Notes under the pieces: generated by a model
Seen by the model: the letters and a program-made list of their open reading frames with translations, nothing else
Told to the model about the DNA's origin: nothing
Databases searched by the model: none
DNA from: an uncultured Pelagibacteraceae bacterium
GTDB taxonomy: Bacteria; Pseudomonadota; Alphaproteobacteria; Pelagibacterales; Pelagibacteraceae
Reading direction: 5' to 3'
Length of the DNA: 64,000 nucleotides
NCBI GenBank assembly: GCA_902562205.1
Contig: CACESO010000002.1
Span: forward strand, 97,481 to 161,480
Part shown: piece by piece, positions 54,381 to 64,000 of the stretch
Numbering within the stretch: position 1 is the first letter of the stretch
Layout: each line of letters begins with the position of its first letter
Translations under genes and position numbers: made by a program

Positions 54381-57300
54381 ATGAAAAAAGAACTTAAAGA
54401 CTTATTTAAAAATACCGAAATATCAGACTCTCAAAATTTTAATAGTATTAAAATTTCATTGGCTAGTCCTGAAAAAATAAAGTCGTGGACGTATGGAGAA
54501 ATAAAAAAACCAGAAACAATAAATTATAGAACATTTAGACCAGAAAAAGATGGTTTATTTTGTGCAAGAATTTTTGGTCCAATTAAAGATTACGAATGTT
54601 TGTGCGGAAAATATAAAAGAATGAAGTTCAGAGGTATTATTTGTGAAAAATGTGGCGTAGAAGTTACTAAGTCAAATGTTAGACGTGAAAGGATGGGTCA
54701 TATTAATCTTGCTACTCCTGTAGCGCATATTTGGTTTCTAAAATCTTTACCAAGTAGAATTTCCTTAGCAATCGATATGAAGCTAAAAGAAGTTGAAAGA
54801 GTTCTTTATTTTGAAAATTTTATAGTTATAGAACCTGGCCTCACTGGTTTAAAGAAGAACCAATTATTATCTGAAGATGAATTGATAAAATACCAAAATG
54901 AGTATGGCGATGAGTCTTTTACTGCGGGTATCGGAGCAGAAGCTATATTAGAAATATTAAAAAATATAAACTTAGAAAAAGAGAGAGAAGTTCTTGTAAA
55001 AAATATTAATGAAACAAAGTCTAAAGTTTCAGAAGAGAGATCAATAAAAAGGTTAAAATTAATTGATTCATTTATTAAGACTGGAAACAAACCTGAATGG
55101 ATGATTTTAACAGTTATACCTGTTATACCACCGGAACTTAGACCTTTAGTGCCACTAGATGGAGGTAGATTTGCCACTTCAGATTTAAACGATTTATATA
55201 GAAGAGTGATTAATAGAAATAATCGTCTTAAAAGACTAATGGATCTAAAAGCTCCAGATATAATTGTTAGAAATGAAAAAAGAATGCTACAAGAATCTGT
55301 TGATGCGCTCTTTGATAATGGAAGAAGAGGAAGAGTAATTACTGGAACTGGAAAACGGCCACTAAAATCTTTGGCAGAGATGCTTAAAGGTAAACAAGGA
55401 AGATTTAGACAGAACCTTTTGGGTAAAAGAGTAGATTATTCTGGAAGGTCAGTGATAGTGGTTGGTCCAGATCTTAAACTTCATGAATGTGGTTTACCGA
55501 AAAAAATGGCTCTAGAATTATTTAAACCTTTCTTATATGCAAGACTAAATAAGCTTGGTTTAGCTTCAACAATCAAACAAGCCAAGAAACTGGTTGAAAA
55601 AGAAACCAATGCTGTTTGGGATGCTTTGGAAGTTATTGTAAGGGAACATCCGGTTATACTCAATAGAGCTCCAACTCTTCATAGGCTAGGTGTTCAAGCT
55701 TTTGAACCAAAATTAATAGAAGGTGATGCAATTGAATTACATCCTCTAACTTGCGCCGCGTTTAATGCTGATTTTGATGGAGACCAAATGGCAGTACACA
55801 TTCCCTTAAGTTTAGAAGCTCAACTAGAAGCTAGAGTTTTAATGATGTCTACAAATAATATTTTAAGTCCGTCTAACGGAAAGCCAATTATAGTTCCAAG
55901 CCAAGATATGATCCTTGGAATTTACTATTTGTCACTACCACCGTATCAAGAAAAGAAAATTGAAGGTTATTTTGTTAATAATTCTGAAATCGAGCAAGGT
56001 TTAGAGTCTGGAAAAATAAAAATACACTCTCGAATTATATCCAGATTTGAAACAGTTGATGAAAAAGGCAATCAAGTATTTGAAAAACATACTAGTACAG
56101 CGGGTAGATTTTTGTTGGCAAATCTTTTACCAAAAAATAAGGATATTAAATTTTCCTTAATTGATAGGGTTTTACCTAAAAAAGTTGTTTCAGAAATAAT
56201 TGACTTTGTTTTTAGATATACAGGTCAAAAAAGCACTGTTATTTTCTGTGATAAACTTAAAGATCTAGGATTTAAGCATGCGTTTAAAGCAGGTATTTCT
56301 TTTGGTAAAGATGATTTAATCATACCTGATAATAAAGAACAATTAATCGATGAAACTAAACAATTAATAAAAGATTATGAAAACCAGTATTCTGAGGGGT
56401 TAATTACTAGAGGTGAAAAGTATAATAAAGTAGTTGATGCTTGGTCCAAATGCACTGACAAAGTTGCTTCGGAAATGATGAAAGGAATATCTGCAACTAA
56501 CAAATCTGAAAAAGGTTTAGACATTAACTCTGTTTTCATGATGGCAGATTCTGGTGCAAGGGGTTCAGCTGCTCAAATGAAACAATTAGCTGGTATGAGG
56601 GGTTTAATTGCCAAACCATCAGGTGAAATTATTGAGTCACCAATTACTTCTAATTTTAAAGAAGGTCTGACAGCACTTGAGTACTTTAATTCTACTCACG
56701 GTGCTAGAAAAGGATTAGCCGATACTGCATTAAAAACTGCTAATTCAGGTTATCTAACAAGACGATTATGTGATGTCGCGCAAGATTTAACTGTAACAAA
56801 GAAAGATTGTGATTGTAAAAAACCTGGAAGTATAAATTTGTCAGAAATTATTGAAGGTGGAAACATAATAGTAAGTTTATCAGAAAGAGCTTTGGGACGT
56901 GTTACAGCAGCAGATGTAAAAAACCCAATAACAGGCGATGTTATAATTAAAAAGGGTGAAATGATTAACGAGTCCGGTTGTGAAAAAATAGATGCTGCAG
57001 GTGTAAAATCTATTAAAGTATACTCAGTTATTACTTGTGGATCAAAAGTTGGAGTTTGTGCAATGAGTTATGGTAGAGATCTTTCAAGGGGTAAAATGGT
57101 TAATGTTGGAGAAGCAATTGGTATGATCTCCGCACAGTCAATAGGTGAACCAGGAACTCAATTAACAATGAGAACGTTTCACGTCGGAGGAACAGCATCA
57201 ATTAAACAAGACTCTCAAATTGTAAGTAAAAGTGATGGAGTTTTAAAAATAATTAACACTAATCTTCTTGAAGACTCTAAGAAAAATTTAATTGTTATGG

Positions 57301-58550
57301 GTAGGAATACACAAATCAGTCTAGAAGATGACAAAGGTGTTCAAATTGCAATTTATAAAGTTCCTTATGGATCAAAACTATTTTTTAAAAACGGTGAAAA
57401 AGTTAAGAAAAATTCAAAAATATGTGAGTGGGATCCATACACAACACCAGTTATTGCTGAAAAAAGTGGAATAGCAAACTTTGTTGATTTAATTGATGGA
57501 GTTTCATTATCTGAAACACTCGATGATACCACTGGTATTTCATCTAAATCTGTAATTGATTGGAGATCTCAATCAAAAAATACAGATTTAAAACCAAGAA
57601 TTACTCTTAGAGATGAAAAAGGAAATGTTATAAAGAAAGCTGATGACAATGAAGCAAGATATTATCTTGTACCAGACTCAATTCTTTCAGTGCAAGACGG
57701 ACAAAAAATTTATGCCGGTGATGTAATAGCGCGTTTACCTAAAGAAACATCTAAAACAAAAGATATTACCGGAGGTTTACCTAGAGTTGCTGAGCTATTT
57801 GAAGCACGTAAAGCGAAAGACAGCGCCATAATTGCAGAAAATAATGGTAAAGTAATTTTTGGTAAAGAAGTACGTGGAAAACAAAGAGTCTCAATTGTTT
57901 CATCCAGTGGTGAAAGCTCAAACTATCTAATTCCAAAAGGTAAACATATTAATTTCAATCAGGGTGAAGAAATTAAAAAAGGAGAATATCTGCTCGATGG
58001 ACAACCTTTACCTCACGATATTTTAAGAATACTAGGTATTGAAGAATTAACTGAATATTTTGTAAATCAAGTACAAGAAGTTTACAGATTACAGGGAGTA
58101 ATAATAAATGATAAACACATAGAAACTATCTTAAGACAGATGTTAAAAAAGGTTGAGATTAAAACATCTGGTGACTCAGATTTATTACCTGGTGAAATTA
58201 TTGATAGATTTAAATTTGATAGTATGAATGAACAACTTAAAAAAGATGGAAAAAAACCAGCTATCGGTGAAAGAGTTTTGATGGGTATTACTAAAGCATC
58301 ACTACAAACAGACTCCTTTATATCTGCAGCCTCGTTTCAGGAGACAACACGAGTTCTTACTGACGCAGCTATAAGAGGTAAGGTGGACACACTAGTTGGA
58401 TTAAAAGAGAATGTGATAGTTGGTAGGTTAGTACCTGCTGGAACAGGCTCGATTAAGAACAAGTGGAACAAAAAAGCCCTTGATGATGATCAAAAATTCA
58501 TTGCTGAGCAAGAAAAGATTGAGCAGCCCGAAACCCCTGTAAATCAATAA
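54381..58550 (+). CDS. rpoC: RNA polymerase beta-prime subunit
   Basis: Catalytic subunit, 1389 residues from the ATG at 54381; a TTG two codons earlier overlaps the rpoB stop and is unlikely. The N-terminal zinc site is Cys73, Cys75, Cys88 and Cys91 (CLCG, CEKCG). [16 protein letters not shown] leads to the active-site [12 protein letters not shown] (Asp triad around 464-468). The second zinc site is formed by CDCKK and [13 protein letters not shown]. The trigger loop/bridge region has [20 protein letters not shown]. The acidic C-terminal tail contacts omega. Confidence 0.98.
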   Translation: MKKELKDLFKNTEISDSQNFNSIKISLASPEKIKSWTYGEIKKPETINYRTFRPEKDGLFCARIFGPIKDYECLCGKYKRMKFRGIICEKCGVEVTKSNVRRERMGHINLATPVAHIWFLKSLPSRISLAIDMKLKEVERVLYFENFIVIEPGLTGLKKNQLLSEDELIKYQNEYGDESFTAGIGAEAILEILKNINLEKEREVLVKNINETKSKVSEERSIKRLKLIDSFIKTGNKPEWMILTVIPVIPPELRPLVPLDGGRFATSDLNDLYRRVINRNNRLKRLMDLKAPDIIVRNEKRMLQESVDALFDNGRRGRVITGTGKRPLKSLAEMLKGKQGRFRQNLLGKRVDYSGRSVIVVGPDLKLHECGLPKKMALELFKPFLYARLNKLGLASTIKQAKKLVEKETNAVWDALEVIVREHPVILNRAPTLHRLGVQAFEPKLIEGDAIELHPLTCAAFNADFDGDQMAVHIPLSLEAQLEARVLMMSTNNILSPSNGKPIIVPSQDMILGIYYLSLPPYQEKKIEGYFVNNSEIEQGLESGKIKIHSRIISRFETVDEKGNQVFEKHTSTAGRFLLANLLPKNKDIKFSLIDRVLPKKVVSEIIDFVFRYTGQKSTVIFCDKLKDLGFKHAFKAGISFGKDDLIIPDNKEQLIDETKQLIKDYENQYSEGLITRGEKYNKVVDAWSKCTDKVASEMMKGISATNKSEKGLDINSVFMMADSGARGSAAQMKQLAGMRGLIAKPSGEIIESPITSNFKEGLTALEYFNSTHGARKGLADTALKTANSGYLTRRLCDVAQDLTVTKKDCDCKKPGSINLSEIIEGGNIIVSLSERALGRVTAADVKNPITGDVIIKKGEMINESGCEKIDAAGVKSIKVYSVITCGSKVGVCAMSYGRDLSRGKMVNVGEAIGMISAQSIGEPGTQLTMRTFHVGGTASIKQDSQIVSKSDGVLKIINTNLLEDSKKNLIVMGRNTQISLEDDKGVQIAIYKVPYGSKLFFKNGEKVKKNSKICEWDPYTTPVIAEKSGIANFVDLIDGVSLSETLDDTTGISSKSVIDWRSQSKNTDLKPRITLRDEKGNVIKKADDNEARYYLVPDSILSVQDGQKIYAGDVIARLPKETSKTKDITGGLPRVAELFEARKAKDSAIIAENNGKVIFGKEVRGKQRVSIVSSSGESSNYLIPKGKHINFNQGEEIKKGEYLLDGQPLPHDILRILGIEELTEYFVNQVQEVYRLQGVIINDKHIETILRQMLKKVEIKTSGDSDLLPGEIIDRFKFDSMNEQLKKDGKKPAIGERVLMGITKASLQTDSFISAASFQETTRVLTDAAIRGKVDTLVGLKENVIVGRLVPAGTGSIKNKWNKKALDDDQKFIAEQEKIEQPETPVNQ

Positions 58551-58579
58551 TAATTTAGCTTTAAATTCCGCGTTTTAGT

Positions 58580-58607
58580 TTGACAAATCACAAAACTGTA
58601 GTATTTT
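58580..58607 (+). promoter_or_regulatory. Putative str-operon (rpsL) promoter
   Basis: A perfect TTGACA (58580-58585), 16 bases and TATTTT (58602-58607) lie in the 150-base gap between rpoC and rpsL, the longest gap in the ribosomal region. Initiation near 58614 would give a leader of about 85 bases. Confidence 0.55.
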
Positions 58608-58630
58608 CACCAGGAATTTTGGTTGGAATG

Positions 58631-58649
58631 TAGTGCCCTTATAGCACTA
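58631..58649 (+). other. Stem-loop in the rpsL leader
   Basis: TAGTGC (58631-58636) pairs with GCACTA (58644-58649) across a 7-base loop. It lies downstream of the putative rpsL promoter, so it should be in the mRNA leader. There is no T-run. A regulatory role is possible but unproven. Confidence 0.35.
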
Positions 58650-58700
58650 AACGCTACCATACACAGGTCACTAGAGTATTTCTTCCAAAATATTATTATT

Positions 58701-59072
58701 ATGCCAACAATTAACCAATTGTTAAGAAAAAAAAGAATTAAACCTAAGGCAAGGGACAGAGTCCCTGCGTTAGAAAAATCTCCACAGAAGAGAGGTGTCT
58801 GTGTAAAAGTTTACACAACCACACCCAAAAAACCTAACTCTGCTTTAAGAAAAGTTGCAAGAGTAAGACTCTCAAACGGTCACGAAGTAACTTCTTATAT
58901 TCCTGGTGAAGGTCACAATCTTCAAGAACACTCAGTCGTTTTAATAAGAGGCGGTAGAGTAAAAGACTTACCAGGTGTTCGATATCATATCTTAAGAGGT
59001 AATCTTGACACTCAAGGTGTAACGGGAAGAAAACAACAAAGATCTAAATACGGAGCAAAAAAAGGTAAGTAA
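58701..59072 (+). CDS. rpsL: 30S ribosomal protein S12
   Basis: Decoding-centre protein. [11 protein letters not shown] starts the protein and [17 protein letters not shown] and [10 protein letters not shown] are the two loops where streptomycin resistance changes arise; both carry the usual lysine-containing wild-type-like sequence. The ATG at 58701 gives 123 residues, matching S12; the frame opens 26 codons earlier at a TTG, but that part is leader sequence. Confidence 0.98.
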   Translation: MPTINQLLRKKRIKPKARDRVPALEKSPQKRGVCVKVYTTTPKKPNSALRKVARVRLSNGHEVTSYIPGEGHNLQEHSVVLIRGGRVKDLPGVRYHILRGNLDTQGVTGRKQQRSKYGAKKGK

Positions 59073-59073
59073 A

Positions 59074-59544
59074 ATGTCTAGAAAAAAAAGCGCTCCTAAA
59101 AAACTTAATGTCGTTGATCCAAAATATAAGTCAGTAATTATTCCAAAACTAATAAATTCACTAATGTATGACGGAAAAAAAACTATTGCTGAGAAAATCG
59201 TTTACGATGCGATAGACAAGATTAAATCTAAATCAAAAGATGAACCAATCACAGTTTTCAATCAAGCAATTAGTAATATCAAACCAACTGTTGAAGTAAG
59301 ATCTAGAAGAGTTGGTGGAGCTACTTATCAAGTCCCTGTGGAAGTAAAAGCAAAAAGATCGCAAGCACTCGCAATAAGGTGGTTAATAGATGCCTCAAGA
59401 AAGAGAAAAGATAAAAAAATGTCTGATAAAATTTTTAATGAAATTTTTGATGCTTATCAAAACAGAGGTTCAGCAATTAAAAAGAAAGAGGATACACATA
59501 AAATGGCAGAGTCAAATAAAGCCTTTGCTCATTTTAGATGGTAA
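59074..59544 (+). CDS. rpsG: 30S ribosomal protein S7
   Basis: Nucleates assembly of the 30S head. [42 protein letters not shown] and [19 protein letters not shown] are the conserved blocks. Length 156 is normal. One base separates it from rpsL. Confidence 0.98.
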   Translation: MSRKKSAPKKLNVVDPKYKSVIIPKLINSLMYDGKKTIAEKIVYDAIDKIKSKSKDEPITVFNQAISNIKPTVEVRSRRVGGATYQVPVEVKAKRSQALAIRWLIDASRKRKDKKMSDKIFNEIFDAYQNRGSAIKKKEDTHKMAESNKAFAHFRW

Positions 59545-59550
59545 TAAAAT

Positions 59551-61635
59551 ATGCCTAGAACTCATAAACTCAACATGTACAGAAACATCGGTATCATGGC
59601 ACACATAGATGCTGGTAAGACAACTACAACTGAAAGAATTCTTTATTATACTGGAAAGAGTCATAAGATTGGTGAGGTCCATGATGGTGCAGCTACTATG
59701 GACTGGATGGAACAAGAGCAAGAAAGAGGTATAACAATTACATCAGCTGCTACAACATGTTTTTGGAGAGATCATAGAATTAATATTATCGATACACCAG
59801 GACATGTTGATTTTACAATTGAAGTAGAAAGATCATTAAAAGTATTAGACGGAGCTGTAGCGGTGTTTGATGGTGTAGCTGGAGTAGAGCCACAGTCTGA
59901 AACAGTATGGAGACAAGCTGATAAATATAAAGTTCCAAGAATTTGTTTTGTAAACAAATTAGATAGAACTGGTGCTGATTTCTTTAGATGTGTAGATATG
60001 ATTAAAGACAGACTAGGGGCCAAACCTATGGTCATGCAAATTCCTATTGGAATCGAGTCTTCATTACAAGGTGTTGTTGATTTAGTAAAAATGAAAGCGA
60101 TTGTATGGAAAAATGAAGATTTAGGTGCTGCTTGGGAAGAAAAAGAAATTCCAGAAGATTTAAAAGAAATTTGTGAAAAATATAGACAAGAACTCGTTGA
60201 GTCAGCTGTAGAGCAAGATGAAAAACTAATGGAAAGTTATTTGAATGGTGATCAAATTAAAAATGAGGATTTAATTAGATGTGTAAGAAAAGGCTGTTTA
60301 AACTTTGATTTTGTTCCAGTTTTAACTGGATCTGCATTTAAAAATAAAGGGGTTCAACCTTTATTGGATGCTGTCGTTGACTATTTACCAAGTCCAGAAG
60401 ATATTGGTTCAATTAAAGGAACAAAACCTGGATCTGAAGACGTTGTTGAAATGAAATTTGAAGATGGCGCTCCTTTTTCAGCTCTTGCATTTAAAGTTGC
60501 AAATGATCCATTTGTTGGATCTTTAACATTTATTAGAATTTACTCAGGAACTGTTAAATCAGGTACCGGAATTTATAACACTTCAAAAGATAAAGAAGAA
60601 AGAGTTGGACGAATGCTTTTAATGCACGCAAACTCAAGAGAAGATATTAAAGAAGCTAATGCGGGTGATATTGTTGCGCTAGCTGGCTTAAAGTATACTA
60701 TTACTGGTCATACTTTAGCTAATGAAGATAGTCCAGTTTTATTAGAACCAATGGAATTCCCAGATCCAGTTATCGAAATTGCTGTTGAACCAAAAACTAA
60801 AGGTGACCAAGAAAAAATGGGAGAGGCTTTAGGCAGATTAGCAAAAGAGGATCCATCTTTTAGAGTTACTTCTGATGAAGAGTCTGGGCAAACAATTATT
60901 AAAGGAATGGGTGAACTCCATTTAGACATAATTGTTGATAGAATGAAGAGAGAATTTAAAGTAGAGGCAAATGTTGGTGCTCCTCAAGTAGCATATAGAG
61001 AAACAATACTTAAACAGTCAGAATTTGATTATACACATAAAAAACAAAGTGGTGGTGCTGGTCAATTTGCTAGAGTAAAACTTTCAATTGAACCTTTAGA
61101 ACCTGGCAAAGGAAGAGAAGTAGAAAGTAAAATTAAAGGTGGAGCTATTCCAAAAGAATTTATACCAGGTGTTGAAAAAGGTATTGAAAGTGTTTCTGAC
61201 AGCGGAATATTAGCCGGATTTCCAATTATTGATTACAAAGTAACAATCCTAGATGGATTACATCATGATGTCGACTCAAGCGTTCTAGCTTTTGAATTAG
61301 CTTCAAGACAATGTTTTAAAGAAGCTTGCAACAGAGCGACTTTAAAATTACTTGAACCAATTATGAGAGTAGAAGTTGTAACACCTGAGGATTATATGGG
61401 TGATGTGATAGGTGACCTTAATAGTAGACGAGGACAAATAAACACTCAGGAGCAGAGAGGTAACGCTACAGTAATCACGGCAATGGTTCCATTAGCAAAT
61501 ATGTTTGGCTATATAAATGCTTTAAGATCTATGTCACAAGGACGAGCGCAATATTCAATGTTCTTCGATCACTACGATAAAGTTCCACAAAATGTTCAAG
61601 ATGAAGTTACAAAAAAGACAGGTTCAAATGGATAA
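59551..61635 (+). CDS. fusA: Elongation factor G
   Basis: Translocation GTPase, 694 residues. AHIDAGKTT (17-25) is G1, ERGITI the switch I end, DTPGHVDFT the G3, and NKLDRTGAD the G4. Domain IV has [10 protein letters not shown] (Y.KQSGG.GQF) and [13 protein letters not shown]. Six bases after rpsG. The 3' end overlaps rpsJ by 8 bases, with no tuf between as found in many Proteobacteria. Confidence 0.98.
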   Translation: MPRTHKLNMYRNIGIMAHIDAGKTTTTERILYYTGKSHKIGEVHDGAATMDWMEQEQERGITITSAATTCFWRDHRINIIDTPGHVDFTIEVERSLKVLDGAVAVFDGVAGVEPQSETVWRQADKYKVPRICFVNKLDRTGADFFRCVDMIKDRLGAKPMVMQIPIGIESSLQGVVDLVKMKAIVWKNEDLGAAWEEKEIPEDLKEICEKYRQELVESAVEQDEKLMESYLNGDQIKNEDLIRCVRKGCLNFDFVPVLTGSAFKNKGVQPLLDAVVDYLPSPEDIGSIKGTKPGSEDVVEMKFEDGAPFSALAFKVANDPFVGSLTFIRIYSGTVKSGTGIYNTSKDKEERVGRMLLMHANSREDIKEANAGDIVALAGLKYTITGHTLANEDSPVLLEPMEFPDPVIEIAVEPKTKGDQEKMGEALGRLAKEDPSFRVTSDEESGQTIIKGMGELHLDIIVDRMKREFKVEANVGAPQVAYRETILKQSEFDYTHKKQSGGAGQFARVKLSIEPLEPGKGREVESKIKGGAIPKEFIPGVEKGIESVSDSGILAGFPIIDYKVTILDGLHHDVDSSVLAFELASRQCFKEACNRATLKLLEPIMRVEVVTPEDYMGDVIGDLNSRRGQINTQEQRGNATVITAMVPLANMFGYINALRSMSQGRAQYSMFFDHYDKVPQNVQDEVTKKTGSNG

Positions 61636-61936
61636 ACAAAATATTAGAATAAAATTAAGAGCCTACGATAATAAAGTATTAGATCAATCAACTGAAGAAA
61701 TAGTCAATACAGTAAAAAGAACTGGTGCAAACATTAAGGGACCAATACCTTTACCAACAAAAATAGAAAGATATACTGTTTTAAGATCGCCTCATATCGA
61801 TAAAAAAAGTCGAGAACAATTCGAAACAAGAACTCACAAAAGATTAATAGATATTATAGAGCCAACACCGCAAACCGTGGAAGCTTTGATGAAATTAGAC
61901 TTAGCTTCAGGTGTAGACGTGGAGATAAAAATATGA
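61628..61936 (+). CDS. rpsJ: 30S ribosomal protein S10
   Basis: [37 protein letters not shown] and [16 protein letters not shown] are S10 blocks. The ATG at 61628 gives 102 residues, the standard length; an earlier in-frame ATG at 61592 lies deep in fusA and is rejected. It overlaps fusA by 8 bases and rplC by 4 (ATGA), so its translation is probably coupled to EF-G. First gene of the S10 cluster. Confidence 0.98.
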   Translation: MDKQNIRIKLRAYDNKVLDQSTEEIVNTVKRTGANIKGPIPLPTKIERYTVLRSPHIDKKSREQFETRTHKRLIDIIEPTPQTVEALMKLDLASGVDVEIKI

Positions 61937-62646
61937 TTCAGGAAATTGGGCTTATCGGAAAGAAAATTGGTATGACGAGGGAATTTTATAAATCTGGTCA
62001 GTCGGTACCTGTCACAGCTGTCAAAATTGACAAAGGAAGGATAATTCAATTAATTTCAAAAGATCAAAGAGGCTATAATGCTATTCAAGTTGGTTTTGGA
62101 AAAATTAAAAATTCAAAACTTTCAAAACAAATGAAGGGCTTTTTCTCTAAAAAAAATACTGAACCAAAAAAAGTTTTAAAAGAATTTAGAGTGTCTAAGT
62201 TGGATAATTACAAAGAAGGTAATGAGCTTGGTCTTGAGATCTTTAAAGATGCAAAATTTGTTGATGTTCGTTCAAAAACAATTGGTAAAGGATTTGCTGG
62301 AGCAATGAAAAGACATAATTTTGGAGGTCTAAGAGCCTCACATGGTGTTTCAATTTCTCATAGAGCACATGGTTCAACTGGTCAAAACCAAGATCCTGGT
62401 AAAGTTTTTAAAGGGAAGAAAATGGCAGGTCATATGGGAAGTAAAATGAGAACTAAACAAAATATTGAAATTATCAAAACTGATTTGGAAAATGATATTA
62501 TGTATTTAAAAGGATCAATTCCTGGCTCAAAAAATACTGAAGTTCTAGTTAAACAATCAGTTAAGAATATAAGAAAACTTACAATGTTAGAAAAAATTGA
62601 GAAAATGGAAAAATTAAAAAAAATTCCAGAAAAAAAGAAAAAATAA
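61933..62646 (+). CDS. rplC: 50S ribosomal protein L3
   Basis: [12 protein letters not shown] begins the protein. [20 protein letters not shown] and [23 protein letters not shown] are the conserved 23S-binding loop with the glutamine methylated in E. coli. The C-terminus has a lysine-rich extension (about 25 residues). Length 237. The ATG overlaps the rpsJ stop. Confidence 0.97.
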   Translation: MIQEIGLIGKKIGMTREFYKSGQSVPVTAVKIDKGRIIQLISKDQRGYNAIQVGFGKIKNSKLSKQMKGFFSKKNTEPKKVLKEFRVSKLDNYKEGNELGLEIFKDAKFVDVRSKTIGKGFAGAMKRHNFGGLRASHGVSISHRAHGSTGQNQDPGKVFKGKKMAGHMGSKMRTKQNIEIIKTDLENDIMYLKGSIPGSKNTEVLVKQSVKNIRKLTMLEKIEKMEKLKKIPEKKKK

Positions 62647-63270
62647 ATGAAAATTGAAAAATTAAATCTTGAAGGAAAAAAAAGCTCGGTTGAAGTTAAA
62701 GATTCTATCTTTTCTTCAAAAATAAACGAGAAATTAATCAGCTCTGTTATTTATAAAACTAACGCTAATTACAAAGGAAGAAGCTCCAAAACAAAACAAA
62801 AGAATGAAATTATTGGATCTACCTCAAAAATCTATGCACAAAAAGGAACAGGTAACGCAAGACACGCTAGTAGAAAAGCTCCAATTTTTGTTGGTGGTGG
62901 TATAGCCCATGGTCCAAAAGGGAGAAATAGTTATAAAACAAGAAAATTAAACAAAAATGAAAAAAGACAAAGTATTAGCTCTATTTTATCAAAAAAATTG
63001 AAACTTAAAGAAGTAATTGTTTTTGATGACTTTTCTAAAGAAATAAAAAAAACAAAAGAAATGGATAAAATATTAAAAAAATTTGATGCTAAGAACTCAA
63101 TTTTAATTTTAGATAAAAATTCTAAAGATAAAATATTCAGGGCTACAAAAAATATTCCCAACGTAAAATGTACAGATATAGGTCATTTCAGTGCATACGA
63201 TATTATAAAATTTAAAAAAATTATTTTTACAGAAACATCAGTTAAAGAATTGGAGAAAAGGTATAATTAA
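62647..63270 (+). CDS. rplD: 50S ribosomal protein L4
   Basis: GSTSKIYAQKGTGNARHASR and APIFVGGGIAHGPKGR form the extended loop lining the exit tunnel. LNKNEKRQSISSILSKKLK follows. Length 207 is normal. It abuts rplC with no gap and overlaps rplW by one base. In enterobacteria L4 autoregulates the S10 operon; no leader for that is visible here because rpsJ is fused to fusA. Confidence 0.97.
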   Translation: MKIEKLNLEGKKSSVEVKDSIFSSKINEKLISSVIYKTNANYKGRSSKTKQKNEIIGSTSKIYAQKGTGNARHASRKAPIFVGGGIAHGPKGRNSYKTRKLNKNEKRQSISSILSKKLKLKEVIVFDDFSKEIKKTKEMDKILKKFDAKNSILILDKNSKDKIFRATKNIPNVKCTDIGHFSAYDIIKFKKIIFTETSVKELEKRYN

Positions 63271-63563
63271 TGAATAAAGTAAACTTATACGATACAATAA
63301 TCTCCCCAGTTATTACTGAGAAGTCTTCAAACATGTCTACTCAAAATAAAATTGTTTTTAAAGTCAGAGATGACGCTAACAAAAAAACTTTAAAGAAAAA
63401 TATTGAAAAAATATTTAAAGTAAACGTAGTAAAAGTAAATATTATTAACAAAAAATCTATTTTGAAATTTACCAGAGGCAGAAACAGTAGAGTTAAAGGT
63501 TACAAAAAAGCAGTGATTACATTAAAAAAAGGTCAAAGTATTGATCTAACAACAGGAATATAA
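63270..63563 (+). CDS. rplW: 50S ribosomal protein L23
   Basis: Exit-tunnel rim protein that docks SRP and trigger factor. ISPVITEKSSNMSTQNKIVF starts the domain, and VKGYKKAVITLKKGQSIDL ends it. Length 97 is normal. The ATG overlaps the rplD stop (TAATG). Confidence 0.97.
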   Translation: MNKVNLYDTIISPVITEKSSNMSTQNKIVFKVRDDANKKTLKKNIEKIFKVNVVKVNIINKKSILKFTRGRNSRVKGYKKAVITLKKGQSIDLTTGI

Positions 63564-63564
63564 G

Positions 63565-64000
63565 ATGGCATTAAAAACATTTAAACCGTATACCAAATCT
63601 GTACGAGGAACTATTCTTGTTGATAGAAAAAATCTTTGGAAAGGCAAACCATTCAAACCTCTTACATCAGTAAAAAATTCATCAAGTGGAAGAAACAATC
63701 TTGGAAGAATAACAGCTAGAAATGTTGGTGGTGGACACAAGCAAAAATATAGAAATATTGATTTTTATAGAAAAAAATTTGGTGAAAAAGCTGAGATAGA
63801 AAGAATTGAATACGATCCTAACAGATCATGTCACATAATGTTAGTTAAATTTCCTGATGATGAGAGATATTATTATTTAGCACCACAAGGAATTAAAGTT
63901 GGTGATAAAATCTCAAATGGACCAAATTCTGAAATTAAAGTAGGAAATTGCTTACCATTATCTGAAATACCTGTTGGTATTGATATACATAATGTAGAAA
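63565..64000 (+). CDS. rplB: 50S ribosomal protein L2, 5' part
   Basis: Starts at the ATG at 63565, one base after the rplW stop, and runs off the right edge after about 145 codons. The translation MALKTFKPYTKSVRG, then GRNNLGRITARNVGGGHKQK and YRNIDFYRKKFG, followed by IEYDPNRSCHIMLVKF, is L2. L2 is needed for subunit joining and peptidyl transfer. Confidence 0.96.
   Translation, partial: MALKTFKPYTKSVRGTILVDRKNLWKGKPFKPLTSVKNSSSGRNNLGRITARNVGGGHKQKYRNIDFYRKKFGEKAEIERIEYDPNRSCHIMLVKFPDDERYYYLAPQGIKVGDKISNGPNSEIKVGNCLPLSEIPVGIDIHNVE

Overview
The window is a gene-dense, very AT-rich bacterial chromosome segment. Spacers are often 0-30 bases, and start and stop codons frequently overlap (TAATG or ATGA). 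The gene content and streamlining fit an alphaproteobacterium of the SAR11 clade (Pelagibacterales, close to Candidatus Pelagibacter). That assignment comes from gene order, family content and base composition; no database search was possible. No insertion sequence, prophage, CRISPR array or rRNA gene was seen, and no gene-free stretch exceeds about 160 bases.

Layout. 1-4.8 kb: a truncated PNPOx-like flavoprotein, a 3-hydroxyisobutyrate dehydrogenase-like oxidoreductase, an MFS transporter, rpoZ, cmk and a class III CoA-transferase. 4.9-10.9 kb: a TRAP transporter operon (dctP-dctQ-dctM), dusA, two tandem TauE/SafE-type membrane proteins and a DoxX-like protein. 10.9-15.4 kb: a phosphohexomutase gene divergent from the class I ribonucleotide reductase operon nrdAB, which has a pair of NrdR-box-like operators. 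15.4-20.3 kb: a small methyltransferase, then a minus-strand gph-prpD-prpB-prpC operon for the methylcitrate cycle. 20.4-30.3 kb: amino sugar and housekeeping genes: a GlmU acetyltransferase domain standing alone, glmS, class II DAHP synthase, nadE, cysS, citramalate synthase, a DUF1989 protein, a TrmJ-like methyltransferase and rpsD.

30.3-37.5 kb is a tight minus-strand operon, sfsA-map-purB-purC-purS-purQ-purL-bolA-grxD, carrying the middle of purine synthesis. 37.5-45.8 kb is mixed: a CinA-like domain protein, a gamma-glutamylcyclotransferase-like protein, azlCD, tRNA-Leu, a glycosyltransferase, nadK, a methyltransferase, two large membrane glycosyltransferase-like proteins on either side of tRNA-Thr, and rlmB. 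This is the most accessory-looking part of the window.

45.9-64 kb is the core gene-expression superoperon region: tRNA-Tyr, tRNA-Gly, tuf, tRNA-Trp, secE, nusG, rplK, rplA, rplJ, rplL, rpoB, rpoC, then rpsL, rpsG, fusA, rpsJ, rplC, rplD, rplW and the start of rplB. The str and S10 operons are fused without an intervening tuf.

The most notable signals are regulatory. They are two NrdR boxes spaced exactly 31 bp over the nrdA promoter, a strong hairpin between dctP and dctQ that doubles as terminator and hides the dctQ ribosome binding site, a terminator-like hairpin abutting the 5' end of tRNA-Tyr, and a dyad over the rpoZ -10 box just ahead of the start codon. I found no clear candidate for a wholly new multigene system. 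The closest leads are the acetyltransferase-only GlmU, the DUF1989 gene in the cimA cluster, and the paired TauE/SafE proteins.
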